DNA of 64,000 bases from Symbiodinium natans (Eukaryota > Sar > Dinophyceae > Suessiales > Symbiodiniaceae), in contig CAJNDS010000220.1 of assembly GCA_905221605.1 (NCBI GenBank), positions 78,501 through 142,500 on the forward strand, given 5' to 3'. The notes below the pieces were generated by a model, which was not told the origin of the DNA, ran no database searches, and saw only the letters and a program-made list of their open reading frames with translations. The position numbers and the translations under genes were made by a program. Each line of letters opens with the position of its first letter. The stretch's first letter is position 1. Positions 17,496 to 31,700 of this stretch are shown here, piece after piece.

Positions 17496-19613
17496 TCTCA
17501 GGCTCATGAGTTCATCGTGCCGGGCCCAGCAGGGGTTTCGGGGGTTTGGGGTCTTTAGGGTTCAGGATTTAGGGTTTAGGGTTGGGTGACCTCTTCCGTC
17601 GCCGGACCATGGGGTTTTGGTTTTAGGCATGGGATAGAAGTTTAGGGTTTAGGGTTTAGGGTTTAGGGTTTAGGATTTAGGATTTGGGGGTTTGGGTGCC
17701 TAGAGTTCCTAGACCCTTGGACATACTGAATCCGCCGTGATCCAGCCATCACCGAACTCCTTGGATTGTTTACTACCCTCAACCCTACACCCCTTACTGA
17801 AAGTTCAGTCTATTCTTGAGTCAAACACCTGGAACTCCCGAAAGACCCTTTGAACTCCAAACCCGAAGCCAAAGCAGCCAAGGTGGCCCAGGGCACCCGC
17901 GTCATCGAGCGAGGGGCGAAGAGTCTCACGCCGCGGCAGACGCATCGGCATGGTTACATGTTGAGGTAGGAGCATGATGAAGGGCCTTTGAGGGTTCGGC
18001 ATACGCGGTGTAAGTCTGCCTCCCAAGCTTCAGGAAGTAGGGGCTTTTGGATGGTTTTGGTATAGGGTTCCAATTTGCGGATCTTTGCGGTGCATGTCTT
18101 GAAACCCTAAACCCTAGGCCCTGAGCCCTAAACCCCAAACTTCGTGCTTAAGGGGCTCTGAGAGGCCTTCGCGGGCTCGCGGGGGCTTTTGCATTGGAGG
18201 GTGAGGGAGCGAGGTCGGTGTAAGGGCTCCCTTCTGAAGGCTTTTGAAGGTTTTGAAGGTCCCTATTTAGGTGATTTGGAGATTTTGGGTCCGGTTTACT
18301 CCCCACCCGTACACCCCAGAGGTCCCTTATGTTTTCAGGGTTAGGCTAGGTTGGGGGCTGGGCTCAAGGTTTAAGAGATTACGCCTTTGCAGCTTGAAAA
18401 GTTCATAAAAGCTCAATGTAGCCGAAGCCACAAGCGTTGGTGGCTTTCGGCCATCAGCTGATCCCAACAGAAACGATGTCGGGTGGGCCTGCTATCAGGG
18501 TTATGAGTGCTCCCGAAGGACGAGAGCCACGTGTATGTGGGGGCAAGCTGCCCACGGGAATTTGCCCTGAGCCCTCAAGCATGGCAGGTTCGCCTCTGCA
18601 GCCCGCGGCGTTGTGACCTTGCAGGAAGCAGCTGTTTGCGGGTGGGTTTTGCGTCTAAAGCCTGAGTTGTATATCCAAGACCCGGCAACCCATGCACCTA
18701 ACCCAGAACAGCCTTCGCATGCGAAATGGAGGCGTGAGATTTTTGCTCACCTGCTGTGAAGCCTGAACCGTGCCCCGTCGACGTCTGTATATGAAATCGC
18801 TTGTGCAGCCGGGACAGTTCTCTCTCTTGTAGCGGCTTATGTGCTCTACTCGGATCTCCGCTCAGCGTGTCGTCGTGCTCCGCACGGAGCAGGAGAGGCC
18901 TACGAAGCTGCCCGCTACCCCTTTCAACTTGCAATGCGGTTTTCGCATTTGTTGGCAGGCAGCACGCACGCATCGCAACACTCGAACATCTTCCGACGCT
19001 CAAGCCGCCAAAACCCCCACCCAGCTCGAAGGCATATGCGGGGCATGTGAAGCAGTAAGCAGGGTGCAATTGGAGGGACCTTCCATGGTGACTTCTGCTG
19101 AGAGCGCCCCAAATGACATCTCCTGGTCCAAGTTGTTGGGAATCAGGGCAAGGGGTGGGCTGGTGGTTAAAGGGTAATCTTTTAGCTGAGAGTTTCACTA
19201 GGGACTCTACCGCTGTCATGCGAGGTCCTAGGGCTCTTTGAGGCAAGGAGTTTAGGGTTTGGTATCTGGGATATCCCTACAGCAGTGAATGGGACCCCCC
19301 TGAACGCAGAAACATACCCCAACGCTGTAAGCCTTCCAGGCCTCCGGCAGTCCCTATGCCGTGCAGCAGGCGAGGGCCTCATCGTGGATCCTAGTTGGAG
19401 AGACGCAGGTTTATGAAATGCATACCTAACCCACAAAGGTTAGGGTTTAGGGTTGAGGGTTTAAGGTGTAGGGTTTAGGGTTTTAGGGTTTAGGGCAACA
19501 AATCCTAAGCCCAATGACGACGCTGTCACGATTGGTGACCTCGAACCTCCCAGCCTCAATGATCTCTCCAAGCATGTTTGCCCGAATTGGGCAAGGCCGC
19601 CAACTTCAAACCT

Positions 19614-19616
<3 letters not shown>

Positions 19617-19643
<27 letters not shown>
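19617..19643 (+). repeat. CA dinucleotide microsatellite
   Basis: About 13 CA units. Confidence 0.95.
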
Positions 19644-19648
<5 letters not shown>

Positions 19649-20247
19649 TAGAAACTTGGGGTAAGGGCCATCTCCTCCACAAACCTGAGATGCAATTTCG
19701 AATGCGCATCTTTGATTGTGAAGGCCGGCGTGGTTCTTCGGAGCCTCTGGCAGAAGGCACTGATCGCTTGTGTAGGGCGTCTGGGCTGAAGATGCCAGGA
19801 ACCTTGCAGGAAGCAGCCTCTTGCAACGTGGGGTCCTTTGCCCGCCTCGAAGTCCTCGACGTTGCCAAGCCCTGTAGAGCTCCATGCTCTTCCAAAACCC
19901 CCAACAAGGCCAAACCGAATCCCGAAGCTAGGACTCTCTGTGCCCTAAACTGCCCTAAATTTTACCCTAAATCTCAGGATCCAAGCCCCAAGCCCCAAGC
20001 CCTGCATAAACTCGGAGCCTCAAAAGCCCTGAGTCCAATCCTCCCAAATTAGAGTCCTTATCAGGGTTTAGGGTTGAGGGTTGTTGTTGTTTTCTTGTTC
20101 TTAGATGCGCTGCCATTCAAAGCATAGCTGTCAGTGAGGATGATCCTCTTGTGATTGTTGCTTTGATTCTGGCCGTCAAACCCGAAACCCTAAGCCCTAA
20201 ACCTTAAACTCCGAACCCCAAACCCTAAACCCTAAACCCTCGGAAAG

Positions 20248-20319
20248 GTGGCGGCGCGCTTGCACCTCTTCGGACCGCAGGAGCTGAGCGACCCGCGCTC
20301 GGACCATCGGAGCTTTCAG
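20248..20319 (+). CDS. orphan exon, unassigned
   Basis: 72 bp, 24 codons (RLHLFGPQELSDPRSDHRSF). It lies between GGAAAG and a GTTCGA donor, with a C-strand array ending 7 bp upstream and a G-strand array starting 10 bp downstream. It could be a late exon of the 14600 gene or another gene. Confidence 0.5.
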
Positions 20320-21044
20320 GTTCGAGGCAGGGTTTAGGGTTTAGGGTTTAGGGTTTAGGGGTTAGGGTTTAGGGTTTAGGGTTTAGGGTTCAGGGTTTAG
20401 GGTTTCGGGGGTCTACCACTGCAGCACTCCGATGGCAAGTTTCGCTGACCAATCTGATGGGTCTCATGATTCTCGAGCCTGCCCATGTGCGTGACCCAGC
20501 TTCGGGTTTCAGGTTTTTTGTTTTTTTTCCTGAAGGCCTAAGCCCTAAACCCTAATCCCTGAACCCTGAACCCTAAACCCTAAACCCTAAACCCTAAACC
20601 CTAAACCCTCAGGCCACAACCCCGCGGCTCTTTAGGGGCCACAAGGGTGGGCAGGATCCTGGCCCCGCAGTGTGCGCCCTACATGGGGTCATGGATCCAT
20701 CTACCTTCGTAGGGATTGCAGTAGTATAGTTTAGGGTTTAGGGTTTAGGGTTTAGGGTTTAGGGTTTAGGGTTTAGAGTTTAGGGTTCAGGGTTTAGGGA
20801 GGGTAATACGACCCCAACTAGGGTCCTCATGTTGTGAACATGCCGGTTGATGGGCCCGCGCGCCCTCGACTTTCTGCACGCCCTGGCTCCTCAGCCCCCA
20901 AGCTTTGTGCACGAGCCGCGAGCTCGTCCAGGCTCCGAATCCATGTCGGTTGGCTGCGCTCGACAAGCAGCTGGACATGGCTCAGCAGCCTCTGTTGCAG
21001 ATGGACGGGATGTAGCGACACATGTCTGCCGGGTTGGGGTGAAC

Positions 21045-21140
21045 ATGCTGCGTCCCTTCCTGCTTTCAGCACTGCTCGCGGTCTACCTGTCCCAAGCCAA
21101 CAAGCGAACAGGGGAGGAGAGACGGAGGGAACCCTCGGCG
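21045..21140 (+). CDS. FOXRED2-like exon 1 (signal peptide)
   Basis: The ATG at 21045 opens a frame with a hydrophobic signal peptide (LRPFLLSALLAVYLSQA), as expected for an ER protein. The 3' boundary is not determined. The frame is also open upstream to 20847 (MMGPRALDF...), so an earlier start is possible. Confidence 0.5.
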
Positions 21141-24100
21141 CTCCAATGTGCTGAAACATCTCAAATCCTTAAGCCCTTGAAGCTCCCTACCCCCTAAACC
21201 CGAAACCCCAAACCCCTAATCTCAAATCCTTAAGCCCTTGAAGCTCTATGCCCCCTAAGCCCCAAACCCCTAAACTTCCTAAACCCCAATCCCGAAAACC
21301 CTGAAGCCTAAACCCGCCCAACGCAAGGCACTCGCTGTGCATCGTGGGAGCTGGCCCTGCTGGCCTGCAGCCCTTTGGTGCAGGGCTTTTCTTGGAGGTT
21401 TAGGGTTTAGGGTTTAGGGTTTAGGGTTTAGGGCTTAGGGGTTAGGGGTTAGGGGTTAGGGTTTAGGGGTTAAGGTTGAGGGTTTAGGGTCCCTGTGGGG
21501 ATTTAGGGGTTTAGGGTTATAAAGGCTTAGCTTGGGATGTTCCCCCTCATACTAACAGCTCCTTAATAGGGATTATAGGATGGGGCATTATAACCCCTAT
21601 TAAGGAATGTTAGTCTAAGGGGGGAACATCCCAAGTTATATAAGGCTTAGAGTTCAGAGTAGTGTGAGCTTGGTTTTTTTTCGAGGCTTAGACTAACTAG
21701 AAGGAGTCCGAGACGGCTCCCAAAGTCCTTCTGCTGAACCCCAAAGATCCTAGGCGTCTTAGTGGGGAACTAGGGAATTAGGTGCCCCACCCCTCCCGCC
21801 CCTGCTTTTAGAAGACCCCTTTAATGAACAAAAATCTTCCTCTGCATTCTAGACCCTTCAATCCATGAACCGCAGACCCCGCCCTAAACCCTCTGAAGCC
21901 CCAAAACCCCTGAAACCCTGAAGCCCTAAAGCCCTAAAGCCCTAAAGCCCAAAGCCCTAAAGCCCTAAAGCCCTAGAGCCCTAGAGCCCTAAACCGAAAA
22001 CCCTAAACCCCCCAGACCCCAGACCCCAGACACCGACTCCCCCAGCACCACCGAGGCTTGGCCACCTCCTGGAGAAGGACCCGAGGGCTGCTTTAAGGCT
22101 TTTGGGGGTTCTAGGGTCGGGTTTAGGGTTTAGGGTTTAGGGTTCAGGGTTTAGGGTTTAGGGCTATTGGGGGTTCCGGGGTCGGGTTTTCAGGGCTTCA
22201 GGGTTTAGGGTTTAGGGTCTTAATGAGTTGCATTGGGGTTCTGGGGTGGGTAGGGTTTTCAGGGTTTCAGGGTTTCAGGGTCTCGGGTCTGAATGAGGTG
22301 CAGAAGCAGGAGCCGCCGCGCAGTGCTTCCAAGGTCTTTGTAAGATGAGCGCCCGGTTTGAAGTGACTTCGTTCGCCATGGAAACACGAAGTTGAAGTGG
22401 TGGTTCGTCAGTCATGCCCAAAAAGCATCTATCCATCGGGGGGGGGGGGGGAGGGGTGGAGATTATGGTTGTAGAGGGAGGGTGGGGGGGGGTCTAGTGG
22501 CAACGGAAACCCCAACTAGCAACGCAAGGTCCCAAGCTGAAGGGCTTTGGGTCGCCGCCAGGACGCCTCGCAACCGGGCGATTTTGCCACCCGCCAGCAA
22601 AGAACATGGGGCATTCGGGTGGTCGGAGGGGCATGTCTTGGAGCGAGTCAGCAGGCAGTGCGCTCCGAGCCCTTGTCAGATGGCAGCTGCCACTTGAATC
22701 GACCTTAGCCGTTACTGGGTCCTCCAGTGACTGATTCCCTTTTTGAGGTCCTGAAAGTAAGCTTCATGGATACCCCAATGAGGGCCCCAATGAGGGTGCA
22801 CAGATGAGCATTGATCTAAAGGTCCGTGTGGGAAGTTTAGTAAGCCGTGACCCACACAACATGAAGATATGCCTCCCCGAAAGATCCGCGACGGCACGGC
22901 GAAAGTTTGTTTTTTCGCGAAAGGTTCTTACGTAACCCAGATTCTGTCCTACGATTCCAGCAGTTTCCAGGCTTTCAGCTACCTGCTAGACTCCCCATCC
23001 GAAATCCGCGGCTTGAAGCATCTGAGTATCCAAATTCGGGATGCGTTCATCCTGCTCAACTCGCAAACAAAAGAAGTCTTCGGGGCAAGGATGTTTCGCG
23101 CGAAGGATCTGCGCGCCAGTCGCGCGTAAGTCAAGGCGGCCATTCCAGGGACAATTGTCATCTCAGACATTCTTAGACGTTCCGGACCTATGGCGGGTTC
23201 TAGATAGGTCTACAGGTTTTAGCTTCACGGTTCAGAGCTTAGCCCAGCGTCTGGGCCTTGTTTTTTTCCGGGACCCATATCTTAGACATGGCACCAGTCA
23301 CATTGCAGGAATTGCAAGTTATCTCATCTCCCCGTACCTAAGCGGTTTCGGGCCCACAGGCTTCGGATGCTCAAAGCGTTTCAGAGGTTTGGGTAGGGTT
23401 CGAGGGTCGGTTTCAGGGCTCAACCCCCGGAGTCCCGACTTCGAGCTCCCGTGAGCTTTAGAGGTTTAGGGCTAGGCTTTAGGGTTTTTTATGAACCCTA
23501 CACCTGAGGCCTGAGCCCAACGCGCAAGTAAGGTGATCTTCGAGAAGGCCGACACTCCTGGCAATTTCTTCAGACGTTTCCCAGTTCACCGGATGTTGAT
23601 CAGCATCTGGGCCGCACCCGTGTTAGATGGGGCCAGTCGGTTCTACTTTTTTATAGGGAGACCCAGCCTGAGTTAGAAACCCTAAACCCTAAACCCTAAA
23701 CCCTAAACCCCCTAATTCCAATCCTGAGCCCTGAAGCCCAAACTGCTTGCACTGTGCGCATCCTTTGGAGGCCCAAGGATTCGAAGAGCAAAGCCCCTTG
23801 ATTTTTCATTTGTGGATCGGTGGACCCTAGAAGCCTCGAGCCCCAAGGCCTTAAGACTCTCAAACCCCCTTAAGACCCTAAACCCTTAAGACCCTAAACC
23901 CTACACCCTTAAGAAAGAGAGCTGTCTAAGGCTTGAACAAGAGACACACGCGCAGCCAAAGCGCCGAGTTCCGCATGCGGCATGACTGGAACTCCCTGAT
24001 CGGAACAGGAGCGCTACACCGTGCGAGGGACTTGAAGGTTTAGGGTTCAGGGTTTAGGGTTTAGGGTTTAGGGTTTATGGTTCAGGGTTTACGGTTTAGG

Positions 24101-25742
24101 GCTGTGCTCAGGGTTGCGTCGCAAGTTGTGTTTTAGTAGCTGCCGGGTGCAGAAAGGAGCTTTTGCTCAAATGAAAGTTGATTTTTTGTTTGGGCCAAGT
24201 ACTGGATACGCACTCTAAAGTGTACACGCCTAAGGGAAGGAATCTGGTTCCCAAACCGGCAGCCGACTCATGAGCCGTAACCATCCCACAAGAAAGTGTA
24301 GCAAAGACGGTGTTAACGGCTTTGGGGTTCTTTGGGACTTTCGGGTCTGGGGCCATAATTATCTCTAAATCCTAGACTTTGGAAGGTCCGTCACGCAGCT
24401 AGATGCCCCAGTGCTTGGTGTTTGCCCCCAATCCCTACACTGGGTTTAGGGTTTAGGGATGAGGGTTTCGAGGGTTTAGGGTTTAGGGTTTAGGGTTTAG
24501 GGTTTAGGGTTTAGGGGTTTAGGTCGAAGTTCTGTAGACCTGCAGGCGATGTGGGGATTTCTCCTGTTACGGCGCCATGGCTGCACATGGCTGTGCCTCC
24601 TTTCAGAGGTGCCCCAGTCTAGGACACTTTGTACTTGGAGGTTGACGGGTAGACATAAGTGGGGCTATAAGTAGGGTAGCTATACTTATATCCTTACTTC
24701 AGGTACTTCTACACCTACTTACAACTACCCTTGAACCTCCAAGTAGCCCTTGGATCCACCAAGCTGGTCCAAGGCCAGAACAACTGAGCTTTATCCACAT
24801 GCAGACGTCGTAGCGACGCTGCTTGGTGCAAGGGAGCCGATCTTGCGTTTTTCGAGAACCCTTTTTGCCGGGACCACCGACGGGACCTCGATGTTTGTAC
24901 TGGAAATTCCCATCTTGTCCCTAACTGCGTGCGGTATCCGGCTCCCTCTTCACTTCACAACCTTCTGTTGCCTTTTGGCCCGTATCTTCTTGACGGGGTA
25001 GAGCATGAGGTTCAGCTTTGGGGCTCCGTCCCAATATGCTGACGATGGAGCTTAGGTACTTGGAGGACTTCGGATACCACTTGCAGAAGAAGATCCTGTA
25101 CAACAGCGAGGCCAGGGACTGTTCAACCTGGACACCCCGCATTGTCCCCCACTTGGCCCTTCACGCGGGGACTGGGGGCATAAACTTGGGGTACCCATAC
25201 ACACAGTGGAGGACATTTGACACATATGGGGGTTTACAAAAAATAGGGCGCCCGAATTTTGACCCGCAAAGAGCAGGATCCTCTTATCAGGAAGGAGGTG
25301 TGTGGCGTCCCACCGGTTTCGCGGCAGCCGCCATACCTGAGCAATTTGTACTCGCCCTGGGCTCTGCCATGCTCACCTAGAGCCCAGCATCCCGCATCCT
25401 CGGCCCCTAAACCCGAAACCCTAAACCCTAAACCCTAAACCCTAAACCCTAAACCCTAAACCCTAAACCCTAAACCCTAAACCCCAAACCCTAAACCCTA
25501 AACCCGAAACCCCAAACCCTTACATCCTAAGCCTTGAATGGCGGCAGGTCCTCCGGGTTCTGCCGAGCAGTGGGCACTTCGACCTGGACCGCGGGAGAGG
25601 GCGCAAGTTTTTAAGGGTATCAGGAGGGGCCCCCTGGAAGGGACCCCTGAATCTGACTCCCCTCTACAACTCCCTATGTATACCCTGTAGAGTCCCTAGC
25701 CCCTAAACAGCCCCTAAATGAACCCCAAGGTCCCTTCTGTCT

Positions 25743-25779
<37 letters not shown>

Positions 25780-28700
25780 AGAGAGACACAGACCCACTTG
25801 GCCGTCGCGTCCGGGTCTCCTCCGCTGGGGGGGGGTGCCCTCAAGTGCGAAGAAGAAGAAGAGGAAGAAGAATCAGCAGAAGAAGAAAAAGAAGGAGAGA
25901 GAGAGAGAGAGAGATGGGTCTCTCTGTCTTCACCGTTTTGTTTAAAACTATAAGGGTTCAGGGTTTAGCGTATAGGGTTCAGGGTTTAGGGTTTAGGGTT
26001 TAGGGTAGAGAGACTCCAGCTCCCACTCAGGCTCATAACAGTCCCCCCTAAAAGAGGGTTCAGCTGGGAACCTGAAACAGGGGTTGGCACTTTGCCAAGG
26101 GCCGAACCTGCTGGCCACACAAAAGAAAGAAAGAAGCAGAAACAAAGAAAGGAAAATTAAAGAAACAAAGAAAGAAAGAAAGAAAGAAAGAAAGGAAGAA
26201 AGGAAGGAAGGAAGAGAGAGAGAGAAGCAAAGAAGAATCGTGCAGAAGAAGAACCAGCAGAATAGAAAGAAGAACAAGAATAATAAGAATAATAAGACGA
26301 AGAAGAATAAGAATAAGAAGAACAGGAATAGCAAAACAGAGTAAGACTGCTTGAAGGAAGGAAGAGAGAAATTGAGGGATTGCGGGAGTACTTCAGCAAG
26401 ACGCGGTTTCTCTCCACAGTGTAGCTCCCTAGTTTCGGTTGCGCAGGTTCGTGCAGGACCGGGACATCACCAGATCCAATGCGAGCAGCTGGGGCAATGA
26501 GATCCGGGAGATATTGTGGAGGGACTTTCTGGCATCAACCAAGGCAGCGCGTGCTGTTACCCAGCAAGCAACGCTGAAGGTCCTACGTGTGGTGTCAACT
26601 CTTTGGCACCGCACCTATGACCTTCAGCGTTGTTTCAGCTTCCTGCTGCCTATGCTCGGACAGAGGGCCCAGTGAGCGGACAGTGTCTGCTTGCTTGGAC
26701 CTCTGTCCGAGCATAGGCAGCTGGAAGCGGACAGCTGCAACTCGGAGAAGCTTCAGCAAGACGCGGTTTTTCTTCACAGTGTAGCTCCCTACAGGGGCAT
26801 CACCAAATCCAATGCGAGCAGCTGGGGCAATGAGGTCTGGGAGATATTGTGGAGGGACTTTCTGGCATCAGCCACGGTAGCGATGTTTCCGGGCCAGCCA
26901 GCGTCTTGGCTCCGCGTTCGGCTTGGCCTCCTCAGTGTGCCGGCTTGGTCTTTTGAAACTTAAGGCTCGTTCAGCAGCCTCGGCCTTGTGTCAAATGCTG
27001 CAATGACGTCTTTATGCTGTGAGCTGTGTTAAAACACCGATTCACCGCCCGCCCTGTGTGTGCAACTACTGGAGGCTCAGACTTAGCGCAGCACTTGTCT
27101 GCAACATGTTGTCTAAACATGTTTCGCTGTACAGAATGCGGTAAACCTACTAAGGTCGGACTTCTGAAACAACGCTGAAGGTCCTACGTGTGGTGTCAAC
27201 TCTTTGGCGCCGCACCTATGACCTTCAGCGTTGTTTGAGCTTCCTGCTGCCTATGCTCGGACAGAGGGCCCAGCGAGCGGACAGTGTCTGCTTGCTTGGA
27301 CCTCTGTCCGAGCATAGGCAGCTGGAAGCGGACAGCTGCAACTCGGAGGAGAAGCTTCAGCAAGACGCGGTTTTTCTTCACAGTGTAGCTCCCTACAGGG
27401 GCATCACCAAATCCAATGCGAGCAGCTGGGGCAATGAGGTCTGGGAGATATTGTGGAGGGACTTTCTGGCATCAGCCACGGTAGCGATGTTTCCGGGCCA
27501 GCCAGCGTCTTGGCTCCGCGTTCGGCTTGGCCTCCTCAGTGTGCCGGCTTGGTCTTTTGAAACTTAAGGCTCGTTCAGCAGCCTCGGCCTTGTGTCAAAT
27601 GCTGCAATGACGTCTTTATGCTGTGAGCTGTGTTAAAACACCGATTCACCGCCCGCCCTGTGTGTGCAACTACTGGAGGCTCAGACTTAGCGCAGCACTT
27701 GTCTGCAACATGTTGTCTAAACATGTTTCGCTGTACAGAATGCGGTAAACCTACTAAGGTCGGACTTCTGAAACAACGCTGAAGGTCCTACGTGTGGTGT
27801 CAACTCTTTGGCGCCGCACCTATGACCTTCAGCGTTGTTTGAGCTTCCTGCTGCCTATGCTCGGACAGAGGGCCCAGCGAGCGGACAGTGTCTGCTTGCT
27901 TGGACCTCTGTCCGAGCATAGGCAGCTGGAAGCGGACAGCTGCAACTCGGAGGAGAAGCTTCAGCAAGACGCGGTTTTTCTTCACAGTGTAGCTCCCTAC
28001 AGGGGCATCACCAAATCCAATGCGAGCAGCTGGGGCAATGAGATCCGGGAGATGTTGTGGAGGGACTTTCTGGCATCAACCAAGGCAGCGCAGGCTGTTA
28101 CCCAGCAAGCATCGTGGCTCCGAATTTGGTTTGGTCTCATCAGTTGCTGCACTGACGTCTTTATGCTGCGAGCTGTTTGAAAAAACATGCTCTGAGAGAG
28201 GGCCCAGCTGGAAGCGGACAGCTGCAACTCGGAAAAGCTTCAGCAAGACGCGGTTTTTCTCCACAGTGTAGCTCCCTAGTTTCGGCCAGGAACCCCAAAG
28301 GAAGGCCCCCACATCCCCCAATGTGTTAGGAATTGTCGGTTCTGTTGGCCTTTGGAGGGCTCTTCTAAGGGCCCCTAAGTCCTTCAACTGTTAGTTCAAA
28401 ACCCGAACCCCCCCGACTTTCAACCCTCAACCCTACCCTAAACCCCGAAGCTGCAAACGAGCTCTGATCCCCAAGGCTTTCAAGCCCCGACAGGACCTTG
28501 CGCGGCCCAGCGGCCGAGAGCGGCATCGCTGCGGCCGTGTGGCGCCTGGGCAGAAGTTGTGGGGCATTCAGGTTTCAGGTTTAGGAGTTAGGGTTTAGGG
28601 ATGGTATTGAGGGTATTGAGGGTATTGTATTGAGGGTATTGAGGGTGTTGAGGGTATTGAGGATATTGAGGGTGTTGAGGGTGTTGAGGGCATTGAGGTT

Positions 28701-31700
28701 TTTAAGGGTTTCAAGCAGCGGTTTTAAGTGTTCGTTTTAATGCTTGCGGGGTGGGCTTCAAGGGTTGAAGGGTTGAGGGTGTGGGTGGAAGGGTTTAGGG
28801 GTTCAAGGGTTTAAGTTTAAAGGTTTTGCTGTCTGGGCATGTGTTTGGGGCTTTAGGGTTTACGATCTTGAGGTTTCGGCTGTAGGGTTTTACGTTTTGG
28901 GGTTCTAAGGGTTTAGGGTTCAGGTCTGAGGGGGCGGTAGGGCCGAGGGTTTGCGGGGGTGAGTGTTAAGATTGCGGGGTCCAAATCAGGAGCCAAAAAC
29001 ATCACCAGTGCAACCCCCCCCCCCCCCCCCCCCCCCCCCCCGCCCCCCGCCGCCGTGTACAAGGTGCTCGCATCTGGTCTGAAACCCAACAAGCCGAGCG
29101 ACATCATCGGAGAGGACCGCTCGTGAGGGATAATTCACTAAGTGGACAGGGTGAGATTCGCATGTCTGCTTACGAGAATCTCAGGCTCTGCTGCGTGTGA
29201 AATGGACAAAGACTCGGCGCGTGCCCGGCGGTCAAAACCCGCGAATTCTTGCGTGCTGCATGAAAGGAGTCGTCGGGTTCCTTTGCTCCCTTATACTAAC
29301 AGTCCTTCATAGGGACGGAAAAGGGGGGTACTGTAGTCCCTGTTAAGGACTGTTCGTATCAGGGGGAACATCCCTAAACCCCAAACAGCTGAAGGAGCTG
29401 CTGCTGGGGTACGAAGACCTGCCGAAGACCGGACAGGCCTTTGAGATGCTCGCCGCCAACACTAAACGTTCACTAAACCCTGAACGCGAAACCCGAAACC
29501 CTAAACCCTAAACCCTGTTCAAGTTTGGGTTTTGGGGTTGAGTTTTCTTTTCTGGTCTTACGTTGGAGGCTTGGGCTTTTGGGGTGTAGTTCTTTGCCCA
29601 ACATGTTTGAAACCAAATGGAGAGTGTGTGTGTGTGTTTACCCTAAACCCTAAAACCTAAACCCTAAACCCTAAACCCTAAAACCGAAACCCTAAACCAT
29701 AAACCCTAAACCCCAAGACCCTACACCCTAAACTTAGGAATCAGTCGGTGCTGGTCTGGGGCTTCGGCAATGCTGCGCATGAGACCAGCCGCGAGGTCCA
29801 GAAGTTCACGCAGGCGCCGATCTCTGCAGGGGGGGTTTTGAGGGCATTAGGGCTTTTAGGGTTTTATAGGGTTTTGTTCAGGGTTTTTTTAGGGTTTTTA
29901 GGGGTTTTTAGGGGTTTTTAGGGTTTTAGTTTCACGTTGAGGCTTTGGTTTAGGCTCTAGGGGTTCTATATGTATGGGGCTTGATTTATGGGGGGCCTCC
30001 TTTTTCGTCCGGGAGGGCTTCTCCTAAAGACCTTGGCTTAGCGCAACCGCATGTGCCTTTGGAACAACAGGCTGGGATATGATAGAATCAAAGGGCGCCG
30101 GACCTTCAGCTCAACCAGGGTTTTGGGTGTGAGGCCGTACATAGGGTTTGCGGCAGCTGGGAGGGCGGAAGGGTTTAGGGTTTAGGGTTTAGGGTTTGGG
30201 GTTTAGGGTTTAGGGTTTAGGGTTTAGGGTTTAGGGTTTAGGAACTATAGCCACTTCCCAAACTCTGTTAACACCCCGCTCGCGCCCTCACATTCCAACC
30301 AAAACAGGCGGTGACACTGCTCCATCGCACCCCGCCGCCCTCGCCTTTGGCCCCACGGGCCTCGGCGCTTCCCCGCTTTGCGCACCTCGGTTGCAGGGCG
30401 GACGCTTTGGGAACTGAAGCCCGAAAGCCTCAACCGTCACAAAACGCCCACTTCCCCTGAGGTTCTTCACGCACTACCCGGGCGACATCCGGCCGTCTGC
30501 CTGAGTTTGCGGGGTGGCAGCCCTATAGACCCTGTAAAACCCTAAGCCCTAAACCCTAAACCCTAAACCCTAAACCCTAAAGACCCTTAAAGCCCCTGAA
30601 TCCCGATGCTCCCCGCAGCTTCAGGGCCTCGGCGGTTTTCAGCGTCGGAGCTTGAGGGGATTCGAGTGTCCGGAACTTTCCAGGACGGTGACTATGCAGA
30701 TCTATGACTCGTACCTGCTCAAGGCACTGCGACCGAGAAGAGTTTGTTGAACTCAAGAAATACTAGAGTTTAGGGCTTAGGGTTAGGGTTTAGGGTTCAG
30801 GGTTAGGTTTTTCCCCTTTATAAGGATGTTTTGGTACAAGATGCCAAGAGGCCAACAGGTTGTCCCCGGACGCCGCCCAGAATCTCTCAGCCGCCAAACG
30901 CTGCCATATACTCACCTCATCCAGCGCAGTCCTCAAGCCCCCCAAACCCCTGAGCGCCTAAACCCTAAAACTCTATTACCCCGAAGTACCCTGAAACCCA
31001 AAGCCCTAAAGCCCCCTGAACCCTAAAGCCCTAAAACCCCCAAAGCCCAAAGCCTTCAAACCCCAAAACCCCCCCAAAAAAGCCTCAGGCCCTAAACCCC
31101 CCCCCCCTCAAACAAAAAAAAGAACAAAAAGCAAAGAAACCCTAAAGCCCTAAAGCCCTGAACCCAAAATGGACAGAGCCCCGAGGCGCTGGACGTGAAG
31201 CTGGCTTATGCGGGGGAGGAGACGGCTGGGAGACGAAAAGCGGGGGGGGGGGGGGGGGTTTAGGGTTTAGGGTTTAGGGTTTAGGGTTTAGGGTTTTAGG
31301 GTTTAGGGTTTAGGGTTTAGGGTTTAGGGTTTAGGGTTTAGGGTTTAGGGTTTAGGGTTTAGGGAGGGAGGAGTTGGAGCTTCGTAGGGTTTGGAGGGCC
31401 GGGTTGGAGGCCTTAAATCCCTTCTCCCTGAACCCTGGGGGAGCCTGAACTCTGAACCCTAAACCCTGTCAGCTTGCTTGTGTTCTTCTGCCCAGAGAGC
31501 CCAATGCCCCTTAAACAAGGAATATACAGCAAATCATACTAAGGATCCTTATATGCTTTGAGGTATATTCCTTATTTAAATTCATTTAAGAGGTATTGGG
31601 CTCTTTGGGTGTGGAAGTCGAAGTGGCCAAACTATCACACCGGAAGGGACCGTTGTGTAACGAAAACGCACATGAGCCAAGACACCTATTCCAATTAGGT

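Larger units (their letters stand above)
15593..20247. other. long region without a recognisable gene
   Basis: Contains TTA/TTC microsatellite sequence (15630-15710), GC-rich stretches with long overlapping frames on both strands (16.8-17.4 and 18.7-19.25 kb), a CA repeat (19617-19643), telomeric arrays (17547-17692, 19437-19495) and one foldback element (17390-17495). The overlapping open frames show no domain and may be chance. Confidence 0.4.

Noticed and set aside
18698-19246. 182-codon minus-strand frame
   Set aside because: No recognisable domain, and the plus strand is equally open there. Not supported as a gene.
25993-26344. Phe/Leu-rich minus-strand and Lys/Glu-rich plus-strand frames
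   Set aside because: Translations of GAAA/GGAA microsatellite tracts.
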